From contig JAEYYB010000172.1 of NCBI GenBank assembly GCA_023430975.1, forward strand, positions 1 to 64,000: 64,000 nucleotides of DNA. The letters are read 5' to 3'. This document shows positions 8,716 to 17,744 of the stretch, piece by piece. The translations under genes were made by a program, and so were the position numbers. This DNA comes from Bacillota bacterium. GTDB lineage: Bacteria; Bacillota; Clostridia; Acetivibrionales; DSM-2933. Under the pieces are notes generated by a model. The model searched no databases. It saw nothing but the letters and a program-made list of their open reading frames with translations, and was not told where the DNA came from. Position 1 is the stretch's first letter. Every line of letters begins with the position of its first letter.

Positions 8716-9900
8716 ATGCAGGAAATTAAGAAAAACATATATTGGCTAGGTTTAAAGGATTGGGAGCTTAGAGAGTTCCATGGACATGAATTGTCAACTC
8801 ATAGAGGCTCAACATATAACTCGTATTTTATAAAGGATAAGAAAAATGTTCTTATAGATACTGTTTGGTACCCCCATAAGGATGAATTTGATGCTATACT
8901 GGAAAAGGATATAGGCGGAATAGAAAATATCGATATGATCGTTATAAACCACTCTGAACCTGATCATGCGGGTTGTCTTGGTCATATTATGTCAAAGAGA
9001 CCTGATATTCCGATTTACTGCACCAAATATGGGGCAGATATATTGAAGAAGCATTTTCACAAGGATTGGAACTTTAATATAGTTAAGACTGGCGATACTG
9101 TCAATATAGGAGAGTATGATCTGGTATTTGTTGAAATGAGAATGATTCATTGGCCTGACAGCATGATGACTTATGTAAAAGGAGCAAACCTGGTGTTCTC
9201 CAATGATGCATTCGGTCAGCATTATTCAGCTGCAGGACTTTATAATGATGAAGTGGATAACTGCGAGCTTTATCAGGAAGCTATCAAATATTATGCAAAT
9301 ATTCTTACACCTATGAGCGGACTGATTAAGAACAAAGTTGAAGAGGTCAGAGCTTTGAATCTGCCCATTGATGTTATTGCACCAAGCCACGGTGTTCTAT
9401 GGAGAGATAATCCTGTACAAATAATTGACAAGTATTATGAGTGGGCGAATGAATACCATGAAAATTCAGTTGTTATAATATATGATACCATGTATGATGC
9501 TACAAAGAAGATAGCTGAAGCCATAGGTGAAGGTCTTGGCAGGAATAATATAAAATATAAAGTGTTTAACTCAGCTATATCAGATAGCAGTGATCTTATA
9601 ACAGAAATATTTAAGGCAAAAGGTGTTATTGTTGGAAGCTGTACAGTAAACAACACTGTTTTGTCTTCCATTGCAGCTATGTTAGAGGAAATAAAGGCAC
9701 ACAAATATAAGGGTAAAATCGGTGCCGGATTCGGCAGCTATGGTTGGAGCGGTGAATCACCCAAAATTATTACAAAAGCTCTGCAAGACGCAGGCTTAAA
9801 AGTAGTTTTAGATCCAATAAAGGTTGAATATCAGCCGACAGAGGATAATATCAAGAGTGCAATCCAATTTGGTGAAAGTTTTGCAAAGCATATGGAATAA
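8716..9900 (+). CDS. Flavodiiron protein (FprA family A-type flavoprotein)
   Basis: A 394-residue protein with an N-terminal metallo-beta-lactamase-like diiron domain and a C-terminal flavodoxin domain from about residue 250 (VVIIYDTMYDATKKIAEAI). Diiron ligands are visible in NHSEPDHAG, in the VFSNDAF region and in APSHGVLWR. Such proteins reduce O2 to water or NO to N2O using rubredoxin or related donors and protect strict anaerobes. The class A domain layout has no fused rubredoxin. GGGAGGAG precedes the ATG. The gene appears monocistronic. Confidence 0.95.
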   Translation: MQEIKKNIYWLGLKDWELREFHGHELSTHRGSTYNSYFIKDKKNVLIDTVWYPHKDEFDAILEKDIGGIENIDMIVINHSEPDHAGCLGHIMSKRPDIPIYCTKYGADILKKHFHKDWNFNIVKTGDTVNIGEYDLVFVEMRMIHWPDSMMTYVKGANLVFSNDAFGQHYSAAGLYNDEVDNCELYQEAIKYYANILTPMSGLIKNKVEEVRALNLPIDVIAPSHGVLWRDNPVQIIDKYYEWANEYHENSVVIIYDTMYDATKKIAEAIGEGLGRNNIKYKVFNSAISDSSDLITEIFKAKGVIVGSCTVNNTVLSSIAAMLEEIKAHKYKGKIGAGFGSYGWSGESPKIITKALQDAGLKVVLDPIKVEYQPTEDNIKSAIQFGESFAKHME

Positions 9901-9901
9901 A

Positions 9902-9955
9902 GTAAGATTATTAACACTTTTAATATATATTAATATAGATTATCACTTTTAATCT
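9902..9955. repeat. Family A end remnants
   Basis: GTAAGATTATTAACACTTTTAATATA directly after the fprA stop equals the right end of family A. ATTATCACTTTTAAT follows and resembles the inverted left end. The body of the element is missing, so this is a decayed or rearranged copy. Confidence 0.55.
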
Positions 9956-9976
9956 ATAAAACAATATTGGGGACAT

Positions 9977-10007
9977 AATAAGGGAGTCCTGAACGGACTT
10001 CCTTATT
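9977..10007. terminator. Bidirectional terminator
   Basis: AATAAGGGAGTCC and GGACTTCCTTATT form a 13-bp stem (one G-T pair) with a 5-base loop between the convergent flavodiiron gene and the 10017 gene. Confidence 0.75.
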
Positions 10008-10016
10008 AAGCGGTTT

Positions 10017-10400
10017 TTACGAGTATATTATTTTGTATATTTGCTGGATCTTTTCTACCATTGCCCTATGGTTGTTTGGCAGAATGGGTTTTACTATCTC
10101 TAATGTTTTTATTATTTCACCGGAGCTTGGTCCTCTATTATTATTGTTTATTTGCTGCTTAAGATTTCTATATGTACTTCGGTAATTATTGCTGATTGCA
10201 ATTGATTTGTTCAGTACCTTTTTATATTCTTGTGGTGAGTAACTGGCAATTGTGTCTAGCATTTGATAAATGGTGTCAATTTGGTTGGGTTTTACTTCGG
10301 AGTTTGGATCTACTCGCAAAGAAGCATTTTTTAAATCAAGAAGCTTTTTTGCAGCATTCAAACCGTTAGATAAATTTTCAAGTGATCTTTTCCTATCCAT
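10017..10400 (-). CDS. Small hypothetical protein with KPxLxNN motif
   Basis: This 127-residue hydrophilic, probably all-helical protein belongs to no family I can name. It has no signal peptide or membrane segment. The middle has an Asn/Gln-rich turn. The C-terminal LEIVKPILPNNHRAMVEKIQ resembles LLYSMKPFLNNNRQKKLGTC in the 30688 gene product, so the two may be distant paralogues. GAGGT lies before the ATG. It is transcribed alone, and its upstream side is occupied by the composite repeat at 10425-10734. A function cannot be given. Confidence 0.7.
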   Translation of the reverse strand: MDRKRSLENLSNGLNAAKKLLDLKNASLRVDPNSEVKPNQIDTIYQMLDTIASYSPQEYKKVLNKSIAISNNYRSTYRNLKQQINNNNRGPSSGEIIKTLEIVKPILPNNHRAMVEKIQQIYKIIYS

Positions 10401-10467
10401 AATTTATACCTCATGTCAGCAAACTTAGTCATGTTGAAAATATAACTTTCCGTATAATTTGGCTTTC

Positions 10468-10570
10468 TATATTAAAAGTGATAAATCTATTACATTTGTC
10501 TGTCGCAAATCCCGTTGAACCGTTCGTTATTTGCTCTGCCAAATGTAAGATTATTAACACTTTTAATATA
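10468..10570. repeat. Family A element, full length, inside family B
   Basis: Starts TATATTAAAAGTGATAA and ends TTAACACTTTTAATATA. The centre has CGCAAATCCCGTTGAACC and GTTCGTTATTTGC. The ends form an imperfect terminal inverted repeat of about 30 bp. It interrupts the B element after GGCTTTC. Confidence 0.88.
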
Positions 10571-10580
10571 AGTTAACTTA

Positions 10581-10680
10581 GTAATGGCTAAGAAATAACA
10601 TCCGATTCCCATCGTTCAAAACCCCGTTAAATCTTCGGGATTTTGTCCTTGAGAATAGGTCGTTATTCCTAAGGCATTCC
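10581..10680. repeat. Family C element inside family B
   Basis: GTAATGGCTAAGAAATAAC at the left and GTTATTCCTAAGGCATT at the right are inverted ends. The centre CAAAACCCCGTTAAATC TTCGGGATTTTGTCC is itself palindromic. It matches the copy at 23684-23789 in the opposite orientation and is flanked by TTA on the left and TTTA on the right. Confidence 0.85.
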
Positions 10681-10731
10681 TTTATTCGTGGACACACGCT
10701 CATTACGGTAAGCAATATTTTTAATCATGCC

Positions 10732-10783
10732 TTAACATAAATAACACTTTTGATATAGATTCTACAGTGTTATTTTATGTTAA
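10732..10783. repeat. 16-bp inverted repeat
   Basis: TTAACATAAATAACAC pairs with GTGTTATTTTATGTTAA with one bulged base across a 19-base loop. It abuts the B element and lies before the exporter gene. It is possibly a further small palindromic element or an attenuator; its role is not clear. Confidence 0.4.
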
Positions 10784-10901
10784 ATATTAATTTAATGTGA
10801 TATATGTTTAAAAGATTTCACCTTATAGAATTTTAATTCTCTAATTGGACAAAATATATAACCGCAAAAAAATTTATACCTGATAAAAGGAAGTAGGATA
10901 A

Positions 10902-12317
10902 ATGCAGCTTACAAGATTTAGAAAATGGTTGATCTTAATTAATATTTCAATATCGATATTTATGGCAACATTAGATGGAAGCATAGTAAATATTGCACTT
11001 CCCAAAATGGCTGAAAAGTTATCAAGCAGTATCAGTTCAATTCAGTGGGTGGTAAATGCTTATTTATTGGCTATATCTGTATTGCTTCTGGTTTGGGGGA
11101 AGCTGGCTGATATTTATGGAAAAAAGAAAATATTTATGATGGGTTTCATTATATTTTCTGTTGGATCAGGACTTTGTGGATTTTCAAACAGCCTTTTAAT
11201 GCTGATTATTTCAAGAGTAATTCAGGCAATTGGGGCTTCATCTATGATGGCACTTAGCCAGGGCATAGTAACATCTATTTTTCCTCCGGGTGAAAGAGGA
11301 AAGGCTTTTGGGATTACAGGTACTTCTGTTGCTATTGGCAGCCTTACGGGACCTACATTAGGAGGTATACTGGTTAAAGCTTTTGGATGGCACTCAATTT
11401 TTCTTGTAAATATACCTATCGGCATAGTTGGAATATTGTGTACATATTTTCTCATACCTGAGATTAAAGAGGAGCCGGAAAATAAGAGTTTTGATGCTAT
11501 AGGTGCCTTTCTTTTTGCCGGATCCATTTTATTGCTTTTTATGAGCTTTTTGTTTTTACAGGATCAAAAGGTATCCAGCACAGTGTTTGCAATGATGCTT
11601 ATTGCTGCACTTGTTTTAATGGCAGCCTTTATAATACATGAGAGAAGGGTAAGCTATCCGCTTCTCAATTTTGGTCTTTTTAAGATAAAGATATTTTTAT
11701 TGGGAATAAGTACAGGATTCCTATCATTTGTTTCGCTAAATACAACTTTATATTTTATACCTTTCTATTTTGCGTATATTTTGAAATTCACTACTTTGAA
11801 AGCCGGTCTTCTAATGTCAGCATACCCACTTATGACTGCCGTAATATCTCCATTTAGCGGTTGGCTGTCCGATAAAATAAGTTATAGGCCCCTGACTATC
11901 ATAGGCCTCGTGATTAATGTAGCTGTGTTGTTTACAATATCAACATTCGGTGCAAATACATCAATTATTCAAATTGTTGTGTTTATGGCCCTTTTAGGAA
12001 TAGGCTCAGCAATATTTCAATCACCTAACAACAGCAGTGTCATGGGTAGTGTGCCAATGAATCAGCTTGGATCTGCAGGTGGAATAAATGCACTTTTCAG
12101 AAATCTAGGAATGGTTTCAGGAACTACGATTTCAGTTATTCTCTTTTCATTTACAACAAACATCAACATTAGTAAGTTTACTGGAGATAAAATTGAATTT
12201 AACTCGGATGTGTTTCTGAAGGGATTTCGTGTTGTTTTTATATTTGCTGCATGTGCATGCATAGCAGCACTTTTACTGAGTGTTATTAGGATATCATTAA
12301 AGAAAGCAAGGACTTAA
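10902..12317 (+). CDS. MFS drug exporter, DHA2 family (EmrB/QacA type)
   Basis: A 471-residue integral membrane protein with about 14 predicted segments. ATLDGSIVNIALPKMA in helix 1 is the DHA2 motif D region. GKLADIYGKKKI between helices 2 and 3 is MFS motif A, and GSLTGPTLGGIL in helix 5 is the antiporter motif C. It most likely exports hydrophobic or cationic compounds by proton antiport. AAGGAAGTAGG provides a ribosome binding site. No regulator is adjacent, and the substrate cannot be told from sequence. Confidence 0.92.
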   Translation: MQLTRFRKWLILINISISIFMATLDGSIVNIALPKMAEKLSSSISSIQWVVNAYLLAISVLLLVWGKLADIYGKKKIFMMGFIIFSVGSGLCGFSNSLLMLIISRVIQAIGASSMMALSQGIVTSIFPPGERGKAFGITGTSVAIGSLTGPTLGGILVKAFGWHSIFLVNIPIGIVGILCTYFLIPEIKEEPENKSFDAIGAFLFAGSILLLFMSFLFLQDQKVSSTVFAMMLIAALVLMAAFIIHERRVSYPLLNFGLFKIKIFLLGISTGFLSFVSLNTTLYFIPFYFAYILKFTTLKAGLLMSAYPLMTAVISPFSGWLSDKISYRPLTIIGLVINVAVLFTISTFGANTSIIQIVVFMALLGIGSAIFQSPNNSSVMGSVPMNQLGSAGGINALFRNLGMVSGTTISVILFSFTTNINISKFTGDKIEFNSDVFLKGFRVVFIFAACACIAALLLSVIRISLKKART

Positions 12318-12414
12318 CTCTTTTGTGTTATCAATAAAGCTGTAAAAATTATGTGATATTTGCATATTTAACATAAAATGAATAGTGCTAAATTTATTAT
12401 ATTAAAATATATAG

Positions 12415-12443
12415 TTACACTTTTAGATTATTTGTAGTATAAT
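12415..12443 (+). promoter_or_regulatory. Sigma-A-type promoter for the PAP2 gene
   Basis: TTACAC, a 17-base spacer and TATAAT, 38 bases before the start of the PAP2 gene. Confidence 0.6.
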
Positions 12444-12480
12444 GTTTATGTTTATACAATAAACTTATATAGGTGATAAG

Positions 12481-13149
12481 ATGAATAATAGCAAAATAAG
12501 CTCCGTTATATTCAGAATTTTATTTCTGGTATCTCTTCCGTTGTTAAACATAATTCATACAGCATTAAACAATTATAGAGGCGATGTTCATATTTTAAGA
12601 ACCCATTTGGATCTTGTTATTCCGTTTGAGAAATTATTTATTGTACCTTATCTTTTGTGGTTCTTTTATTTTGTGTCTGTATTGGTTTATTTTGCTTTTG
12701 TCGACAGAAAAAATTATTTTAGACTGCTTTTTAGCATAATTCTAGGAAATTTAATCTGTCATGTAATATACTATTTCTATCCAACGACAGTGCCCAGACC
12801 TGATGTAATTGGAAATGACATCTTTTCATACCTGGTAAGGCTTACCTATGCATCCGACAATCCATTTAACTGTTTTCCAAGCGTACACGTATTGAATGCT
12901 TTGCTGGCATCCATGTATTTGTTTAGTTACGCCAAAAAAGCTGGGGTTAAATATTTATCAGTTATTGCATTTGTGCTTATTACATTATCTACATTATTTG
13001 TAAAGCAGCATTATGTACTTGATGCAGTTGCATCTTCAATAATAGGCGTATCAATGTATGTATTGTTTACTTCAGATTATATATGGAACACACATTTTAA
13101 AAGGATGCTGTATTTATTTAATCCTAATTTGCAAAAAAAGATTATGTAA
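12481..13149 (+). CDS. PAP2-superfamily membrane phosphatase
   Basis: A 222-residue protein with about six membrane segments. The three phosphatase motifs can be placed: YPTTVPRPD (motif 1 region, with the RP pair), CFPSVHVLNA (motif 2, PSxH) and KQHYVLDAVAS (motif 3, with the nucleophilic His and its Asp partner). This places it with lipid phosphate phosphatases, or with inositol phosphorylceramide synthase-like enzymes of bacteria. Substrates could be undecaprenyl diphosphate or a phospholipid. TAGGTGAT precedes the ATG. Confidence 0.88.
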   Translation: MNNSKISSVIFRILFLVSLPLLNIIHTALNNYRGDVHILRTHLDLVIPFEKLFIVPYLLWFFYFVSVLVYFAFVDRKNYFRLLFSIILGNLICHVIYYFYPTTVPRPDVIGNDIFSYLVRLTYASDNPFNCFPSVHVLNALLASMYLFSYAKKAGVKYLSVIAFVLITLSTLFVKQHYVLDAVASSIIGVSMYVLFTSDYIWNTHFKRMLYLFNPNLQKKIM

Positions 13150-13234
13150 AATAGATTTAATTTTAATGAATAATATTATATTTTTTGTACAAAATCTTAC
13201 TTGGAAGTAAATATATTCTAGGTGAGGTTATTGT

Positions 13235-13342
13235 ATGAGTAAAAGTAAAATATTATCTGTCAGGTGGATGTTGTTATATACATATATTTTTTTAGCAGGT
13301 TTTGCAGTTGGCTACTGCCTTGTGTTATTCAATATAATTTGA
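13235..13342 (+). CDS. Small 35-residue membrane protein
   Basis: A short frame starts MSKSKILSVRWMLLY and continues with one hydrophobic segment (TYIFLAGFAVGYCLVLFN). It has a basic N-terminus and AGGTGAGG seven bases before its ATG. It sits between the PAP2 gene and proB on the same strand. No family is recognised. The good ribosome binding site, single clean membrane helix and sensible codons support it, but its length leaves doubt. Confidence 0.55.
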   Translation: MSKSKILSVRWMLLYTYIFLAGFAVGYCLVLFNII

Positions 13343-13403
13343 TGAGATTTACAGAATTCAAATAGAAAAAATGATTATTTTATTTAAAGAAGAAGGGGAA
13401 AAG

Positions 13404-14231
13404 ATGGAAGGTATACGTGAGAGTGTCAAACACGCCAAGAGGGTTGTTGTTAAAGTTGGAACATCTACTTTAACATATAATAATGGAAAAGTTAATTTTT
13501 CGAGAATAGACAAGTTGACAAGAGTGATCTCAGATCTTATGAATCAGGAAAAAGAAATTGTTCTGGTCACATCTGGGGCAATTGGTGTTGGAGTCGGAAA
13601 GCTAAAACTTCCAGGGAAGCCGAAATCAGTAAGGGAAAAGCAGGCTGTCGCTGCAGTAGGGCAGAGCGAGCTGATGCAGATTTACAGCCGATTTTTTTCT
13701 GACTATAGCCATGTTGTCGGTCAAATACTTCTTACCCGTGATGTAGTTGAAAATGAATCTAGCAGGAAGCATGTTATTAACACATTTGATACATTGATTG
13801 AAATGGGGATATTGCCAATAGTAAATGAAAATGACTCTGTTGCTGTTGATGAGATAGAATCAGGAAAGCACAGGGTGTTTGGTGACAATGATACATTATC
13901 TGCCATAGTAGCAAAGTTGGTCAATGCAGACTTGCTCATAATTCTATCTGATATTAATGGGTTTTATGATTCTGATCCTAAAGAAAATCCTAACTCCAAG
14001 CTGATTTCGGTTATTGAGGATATCAACGCTGAAGTGGAAAAATGTGCAGGTGGTGCAGGGACAAGCAGAGGAACCGGAGGTATGGTGACAAAACTTCAAG
14101 CTGCTAAAATCACTATGAACGCCGGCATCGACATGGTCCTTATCAATGGTCAGAAACCGGAATTGATAATGAATGTTCTTGAAGGAGGAGACGTAGGTAC
14201 TCTTTTTAAAGCTCATAATCCTTCAGTCTGA
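13404..14231 (+). CDS. proB: Glutamate 5-kinase
   Basis: A 275-residue amino acid kinase: VVVKVGTSTLTY phosphate loop, LVTSGAIGVGVGKL, VNENDSVAVDEIE, FGDNDTLSA and GTGGMVTKLQAAKI. It phosphorylates glutamate in the first step of proline synthesis. The protein ends after the kinase domain, so the C-terminal PUA domain of the E. coli enzyme is absent. proA is not adjacent. I use the ATG at 13404 because AAGGGG lies just before it; an ATG at 13371 would add eleven residues not seen in the family. Confidence 0.95.
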   Translation: MEGIRESVKHAKRVVVKVGTSTLTYNNGKVNFSRIDKLTRVISDLMNQEKEIVLVTSGAIGVGVGKLKLPGKPKSVREKQAVAAVGQSELMQIYSRFFSDYSHVVGQILLTRDVVENESSRKHVINTFDTLIEMGILPIVNENDSVAVDEIESGKHRVFGDNDTLSAIVAKLVNADLLIILSDINGFYDSDPKENPNSKLISVIEDINAEVEKCAGGAGTSRGTGGMVTKLQAAKITMNAGIDMVLINGQKPELIMNVLEGGDVGTLFKAHNPSV

Positions 14232-14284
14232 GGAACGACCAAATCAATAAGCAAATTGTTATAATTTTTAAATACAAATACTAA

Positions 14285-14337
14285 TACAAATACAAAAGCA
14301 CCAGGACTATAAATATCCCGGTGCTTTCGTATTTGTA
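14285..14337. terminator. Bidirectional terminator between proB and the PBP gene
   Basis: AAAGCACC pairs with GGTGCTTT around a loop, extended outward by TACAAATAC against GTATTTGTA. The two genes converge here, so it can serve both. Confidence 0.8.
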
Positions 14338-14355
14338 TTTAATAATTCAATTAAT

Positions 14356-16836
14356 TTATTGCTGTGGCTGATTTTGCTCCATATTATTTGCTGTATCAGC
14401 AGTGGTATTATTATTTATATCAGTATTGGTATTACCAGTTGTGTTGATGTCATTTGAATTTGTATCTGAAGTATTAACGGGCTCATTAGTAGTGCTATTT
14501 GATGGAGCACCGCCATGTATTGTGCAGTAGCTTACAGGTGCCTGATACTTCCAGTCACTAGGATATGGATCTGCAGCTCTTACCTTATTATAAGGAACGG
14601 TTCTCTGAATAAAAACGCTTTCTAATAGGGAGCTTTGAGGGCACCCAGGTCCAAAAAGATTGTTCCTGCCAAAGCCGTCCTTGTTGTCATTACAAACCTG
14701 TTTAACTACATGCACATCACAAACCTCTCCGCTCTTTGGTTCGGTACCTGGAAGGAAATATTCTTCAATTACAGCATTACCTCTCGGATCTCTTGCACAA
14801 AGGTCGGAAGGGGTTTTACCGGAGTATTTGCAAACTGTCCTTTTTATTACAGCAGTGGATTGTTTAAACTCTTTAGGCTTAAGGTTTGCATGAGCCTTTT
14901 CCATTACCTCATGCCAGATAATAAGTGCCTGATTGTACTCTTCAGGTGATAGCTTGGAATTTTTGTCATAGCCATACCAGGTTGCACCAACATAATATGG
15001 TGTATATCCTACAAACCACTTATCTCTGTTATCGCTTGTAGTTCCTGTTTTACCGGCTGTGGCAATCTTACCCTTCTGGATGAGGCCCAGTCCATTTGTT
15101 GATGCAGTTCCAATTCTACATACGTCTTGCATCATCCTGGTCATGATAAAAGCAGTACCTTCGTTATCATAAACCACTGTACTCTTTGACTTTTTCTCAA
15201 GTAAAACATTGCCGTCTTTATCCAATACCTTGGTATATGTTATAGGTTCCTTGTAAACACCATCGTTAACAAAAGGTACATATGCAGCTGCCATTTTAAG
15301 TGTATTTACTCCATCATGAAGTCCACCCATTGATATGGATAGATTACCGTCATTTTCTTTATTTAGATTTATTCCATTCCGTGCAAGATACTTTAAAGAT
15401 AAAGAAGCTCCAAGTTTGAGCCATGTTTTGGCAGCAACTACGTTTATGGACTGATACAATGCTGTATGGATTGAAGTGAGCCCGGAATAATACCCTTTAG
15501 TATAGTTAGTAGGGTAAGGACTATTACTTGCAGGGTTTAGATAAGAAGGTGCATCATCAAAAACAGATGCTGCGGTTATCAACTTCATATCAATTGCCGG
15601 TGCGTAATCTGCTATAGGCTTAAATGTGGAACCAGGTTGTCTTTGTATCTGAGTAGCTCTGTTTAATATCAGGTCGCCTGTCTTTTGCCCATAACCGCCA
15701 TAAAGGGCCTTCACCTGACCTGTGGCAGGATCCACTATAACCATGGCAGCTTGTGGATGCTGCAGGTTTCTTTTTATAATTGGAAAATACTTGTCGTTTG
15801 TAAACACTTCATCCATGCCCTTTTGAATATCAGGGTCCATTGTTGAGTATATTTTGATACCGTTGCTGTAAATTGTCTTGTCTGCTAATTGTGCAGACAT
15901 GCCTGAGGCTATAAGGTCCTTTTTGACATCGATAATTACCTGATCTACAAAAAAGCTTTGAGTTTTAACCGTTTTAATCTTATTTTTGTCAGATGCAACA
16001 AATTTCAAGTCCTCTTTTAAAGCCTGCTGGTACTGTTGCTCGGTTATGTAGTTGGATTTTTTCATCTCCAGCAGTATGGTTTGTTGACGTTCAATGTTCT
16101 TTTTTATGTTTTTTTCAGAAACAGGTGCGTAAATTCCTGGAAGGTTAGTTATTCCAGCAAGGCTCGCACATTGTGCCAGAGTAAGATCCTTGACACTCTT
16201 TCCGAAATAAACCTGGGAGGCGGTCTCAACGCCATAATAATTACCACCCATATATATAAGGTTCATATAAAGGTCCAGTATCTTTTCTTTTGAAAGGTGC
16301 TTCTCAAGTTGAATTGCCATGTATTGTTCCTGAACTTTTCGCTTTAAGGTCCTTCTCATATCACCTGTAATATTTCTAACAAGCTGCTGGGTGATTGTAC
16401 TTCCGCCGTGCATATTTCCCCCTGGTTTTAAGAAATTGAAAACGGCACTTGAAATACGTATAAGATCAATTCCCTTATGCTCCTTAAAACGCTTGTCTTC
16501 AATTGATATAAAAGCGTTTCTTAAATTGTCAGGTATGCTGTCATGTTCAACTAATACTCTATTTTGTTCACCTTTTAATTGCATTATCTCATTACCTTTT
16601 GAATCATAAACAAAAGAAGTAATATTTTTAAGATCTAATTGTTCAGGCTTTATTGGTGTTGTAGTTTTTATATAACCGAATATCAAGCCTCCTAAAATTC
16701 CGGCTACAGCAAACGAGACCAATAATAAGGACATAAATAAAATTTTTAATACCGTAGTTATAAATATAAATAACTGACCATGCCGTTTTTTAGTTCTTGT
16801 AGCAGGCCTTGTAACGGCTCTTGTTTTCGGATTCAT
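14356..16836 (-). CDS. Class A penicillin-binding protein (PBP1A family)
   Basis: An 826-residue bifunctional peptidoglycan synthase. It has a short basic cytoplasmic tail and a membrane helix at about 25-53. The GT51 glycosyltransferase domain follows (EDKRFKEHKGIDLIRI and GGSTITQQLVRN), then the transpeptidase with PGSTFKP (SxxK serine), SIN (SxN) and AGKTGTTSDN (KTG). The last 90 residues form a Cys-containing segment followed by an Asn/Thr-rich tail that is probably unstructured and extracellular. GGAGGG precedes the ATG. It polymerises and cross-links glycan strands at the outer face of the membrane. Confidence 0.95.
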   Translation of the reverse strand: MNPKTRAVTRPATRTKKRHGQLFIFITTVLKILFMSLLLVSFAVAGILGGLIFGYIKTTTPIKPEQLDLKNITSFVYDSKGNEIMQLKGEQNRVLVEHDSIPDNLRNAFISIEDKRFKEHKGIDLIRISSAVFNFLKPGGNMHGGSTITQQLVRNITGDMRRTLKRKVQEQYMAIQLEKHLSKEKILDLYMNLIYMGGNYYGVETASQVYFGKSVKDLTLAQCASLAGITNLPGIYAPVSEKNIKKNIERQQTILLEMKKSNYITEQQYQQALKEDLKFVASDKNKIKTVKTQSFFVDQVIIDVKKDLIASGMSAQLADKTIYSNGIKIYSTMDPDIQKGMDEVFTNDKYFPIIKRNLQHPQAAMVIVDPATGQVKALYGGYGQKTGDLILNRATQIQRQPGSTFKPIADYAPAIDMKLITAASVFDDAPSYLNPASNSPYPTNYTKGYYSGLTSIHTALYQSINVVAAKTWLKLGASLSLKYLARNGINLNKENDGNLSISMGGLHDGVNTLKMAAAYVPFVNDGVYKEPITYTKVLDKDGNVLLEKKSKSTVVYDNEGTAFIMTRMMQDVCRIGTASTNGLGLIQKGKIATAGKTGTTSDNRDKWFVGYTPYYVGATWYGYDKNSKLSPEEYNQALIIWHEVMEKAHANLKPKEFKQSTAVIKRTVCKYSGKTPSDLCARDPRGNAVIEEYFLPGTEPKSGEVCDVHVVKQVCNDNKDGFGRNNLFGPGCPQSSLLESVFIQRTVPYNKVRAADPYPSDWKYQAPVSYCTIHGGAPSNSTTNEPVNTSDTNSNDINTTGNTNTDINNNTTADTANNMEQNQPQQ

Positions 16837-16975
16837 GTTACCCTCCTAAGCATAGTAAAACTATAAATAGTTTATAAATATTAAAATGATTAAAAACAAC
16901 AATGTGCTTTTAATCCTAAATTATTATAACATAAAAAAAATACATTTGCTAAAAAATTAATGTACTGTGGTGTTT

Positions 16976-17076
16976 TATTAAAAGTGATAAATCTATTACA
17001 TTTGTCTGTCGCAAATCCCGTTGAACCGTTCGTTATTTGCTCCGCCAAATGTAAGATTATTAACACTTTTAATATA
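16976..17076. repeat. Family A element, full length
   Basis: TATTAAAAGTGATAAATC to TTAACACTTTTAATATA, nearly identical to the copy at 10468. It lies upstream of the PBP gene. The remainder of the 16837-17348 gap is AT-rich; about 17180-17260 holds a faint family D-like stretch (GATGTCTTTAAAACTTC, CATCAACATCAGGC). No gene is seen. Confidence 0.85.
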
Positions 17077-17348
17077 GTAAAAAAACATAATTATTGCACT
17101 AATATAGTATAAAAGTATTTTTACCAATTACTGCATTATTTATTATGTATTTTGTAATAAACATTTATTTTTAGTCCAGAATTTGTGATGTCTTTAAAAC
17201 TTCTAAATTTATCCATGCAAAAACTGCCATCAACATCAGGCAAAATCGCCAGGATATGATATGTTTATATGTTTGAAGGGGAATCAGACTACTTGTGAAG
17301 AATATGTATTATTGTTTTTTTTTATTATTTTTTTACATTAAAACTGGA

Positions 17349-17744
17349 TTATCTCAAATTATAATTTCCCAGCATTTTTAATCTCTCAAGTTCTTTTATT
17401 ATGACATCGTATAAGTTGAGATCAAGTGTATTGCATATGGATGTAAGGTAAAAAAGGTTTCTTCCTATTTCTTTTTCTACAATGTCTCTGCAACTATCGC
17501 ATAATTTTCCTTCCAAATGGGATTTCATGAGCTTTTTCAGTTCTTCAATATCTCCATCGGTTTTGTGATTCTGTTTTTTTGCATGGATCTTAATACAACC
17601 GCATTGTGTAACGGACTTAACTATTGTCCTGTTAATACGTGCGTTAGAATCCTGAAACTTTGTTATTTGATCAATAATACTTTTATTTCTAACTAGAAGG
17701 TCTGAAACGGTATATTGAAACTCGTCCATCAACATGTCTTTCAA
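17349..17744 (-). CDS. Hypothetical protein, possibly MazG-like at the C-terminus
   Basis: A 131-residue helical protein. The segment EKEIGRNLFYLTSICNTL, then DLNLYDVIIKELERLKML, resembles the last helices of MazG-type all-alpha pyrophosphohydrolases, but the usual metal-binding EIGD is EIGR. It contains CGC at about 47 and CDSC at about 82, which could bind a metal. The start is TTG with AAAGGAG seven bases upstream. It lies downstream of the radical SAM gene on the same strand with a gap of about 110 bases. An enzymatic role is doubtful. Confidence 0.65.
   Translation of the reverse strand: MKDMLMDEFQYTVSDLLVRNKSIIDQITKFQDSNARINRTIVKSVTQCGCIKIHAKKQNHKTDGDIEELKKLMKSHLEGKLCDSCRDIVEKEIGRNLFYLTSICNTLDLNLYDVIIKELERLKMLGNYNLR

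Larger units (their letters stand above)
10425..10734. repeat. Composite: family B element split by A and C elements
   Basis: Family B pieces occur in the right order: TTAGTCATGTTGAAAATATAAC to GGCTTTC (10425-10467), AGTTAACTTA (10571-10580), and CGTGGACACACGCTC to CATGCCTTA (10687-10734). A full A element sits in the first break and a full C element in the second. Removing both restores a B element like the one at 43598. Confidence 0.85.

Noticed and set aside
14635..14949. Plus-strand frames inside the class A PBP gene
   Set aside because: They are shadows of the strongly supported minus-strand PBP gene.
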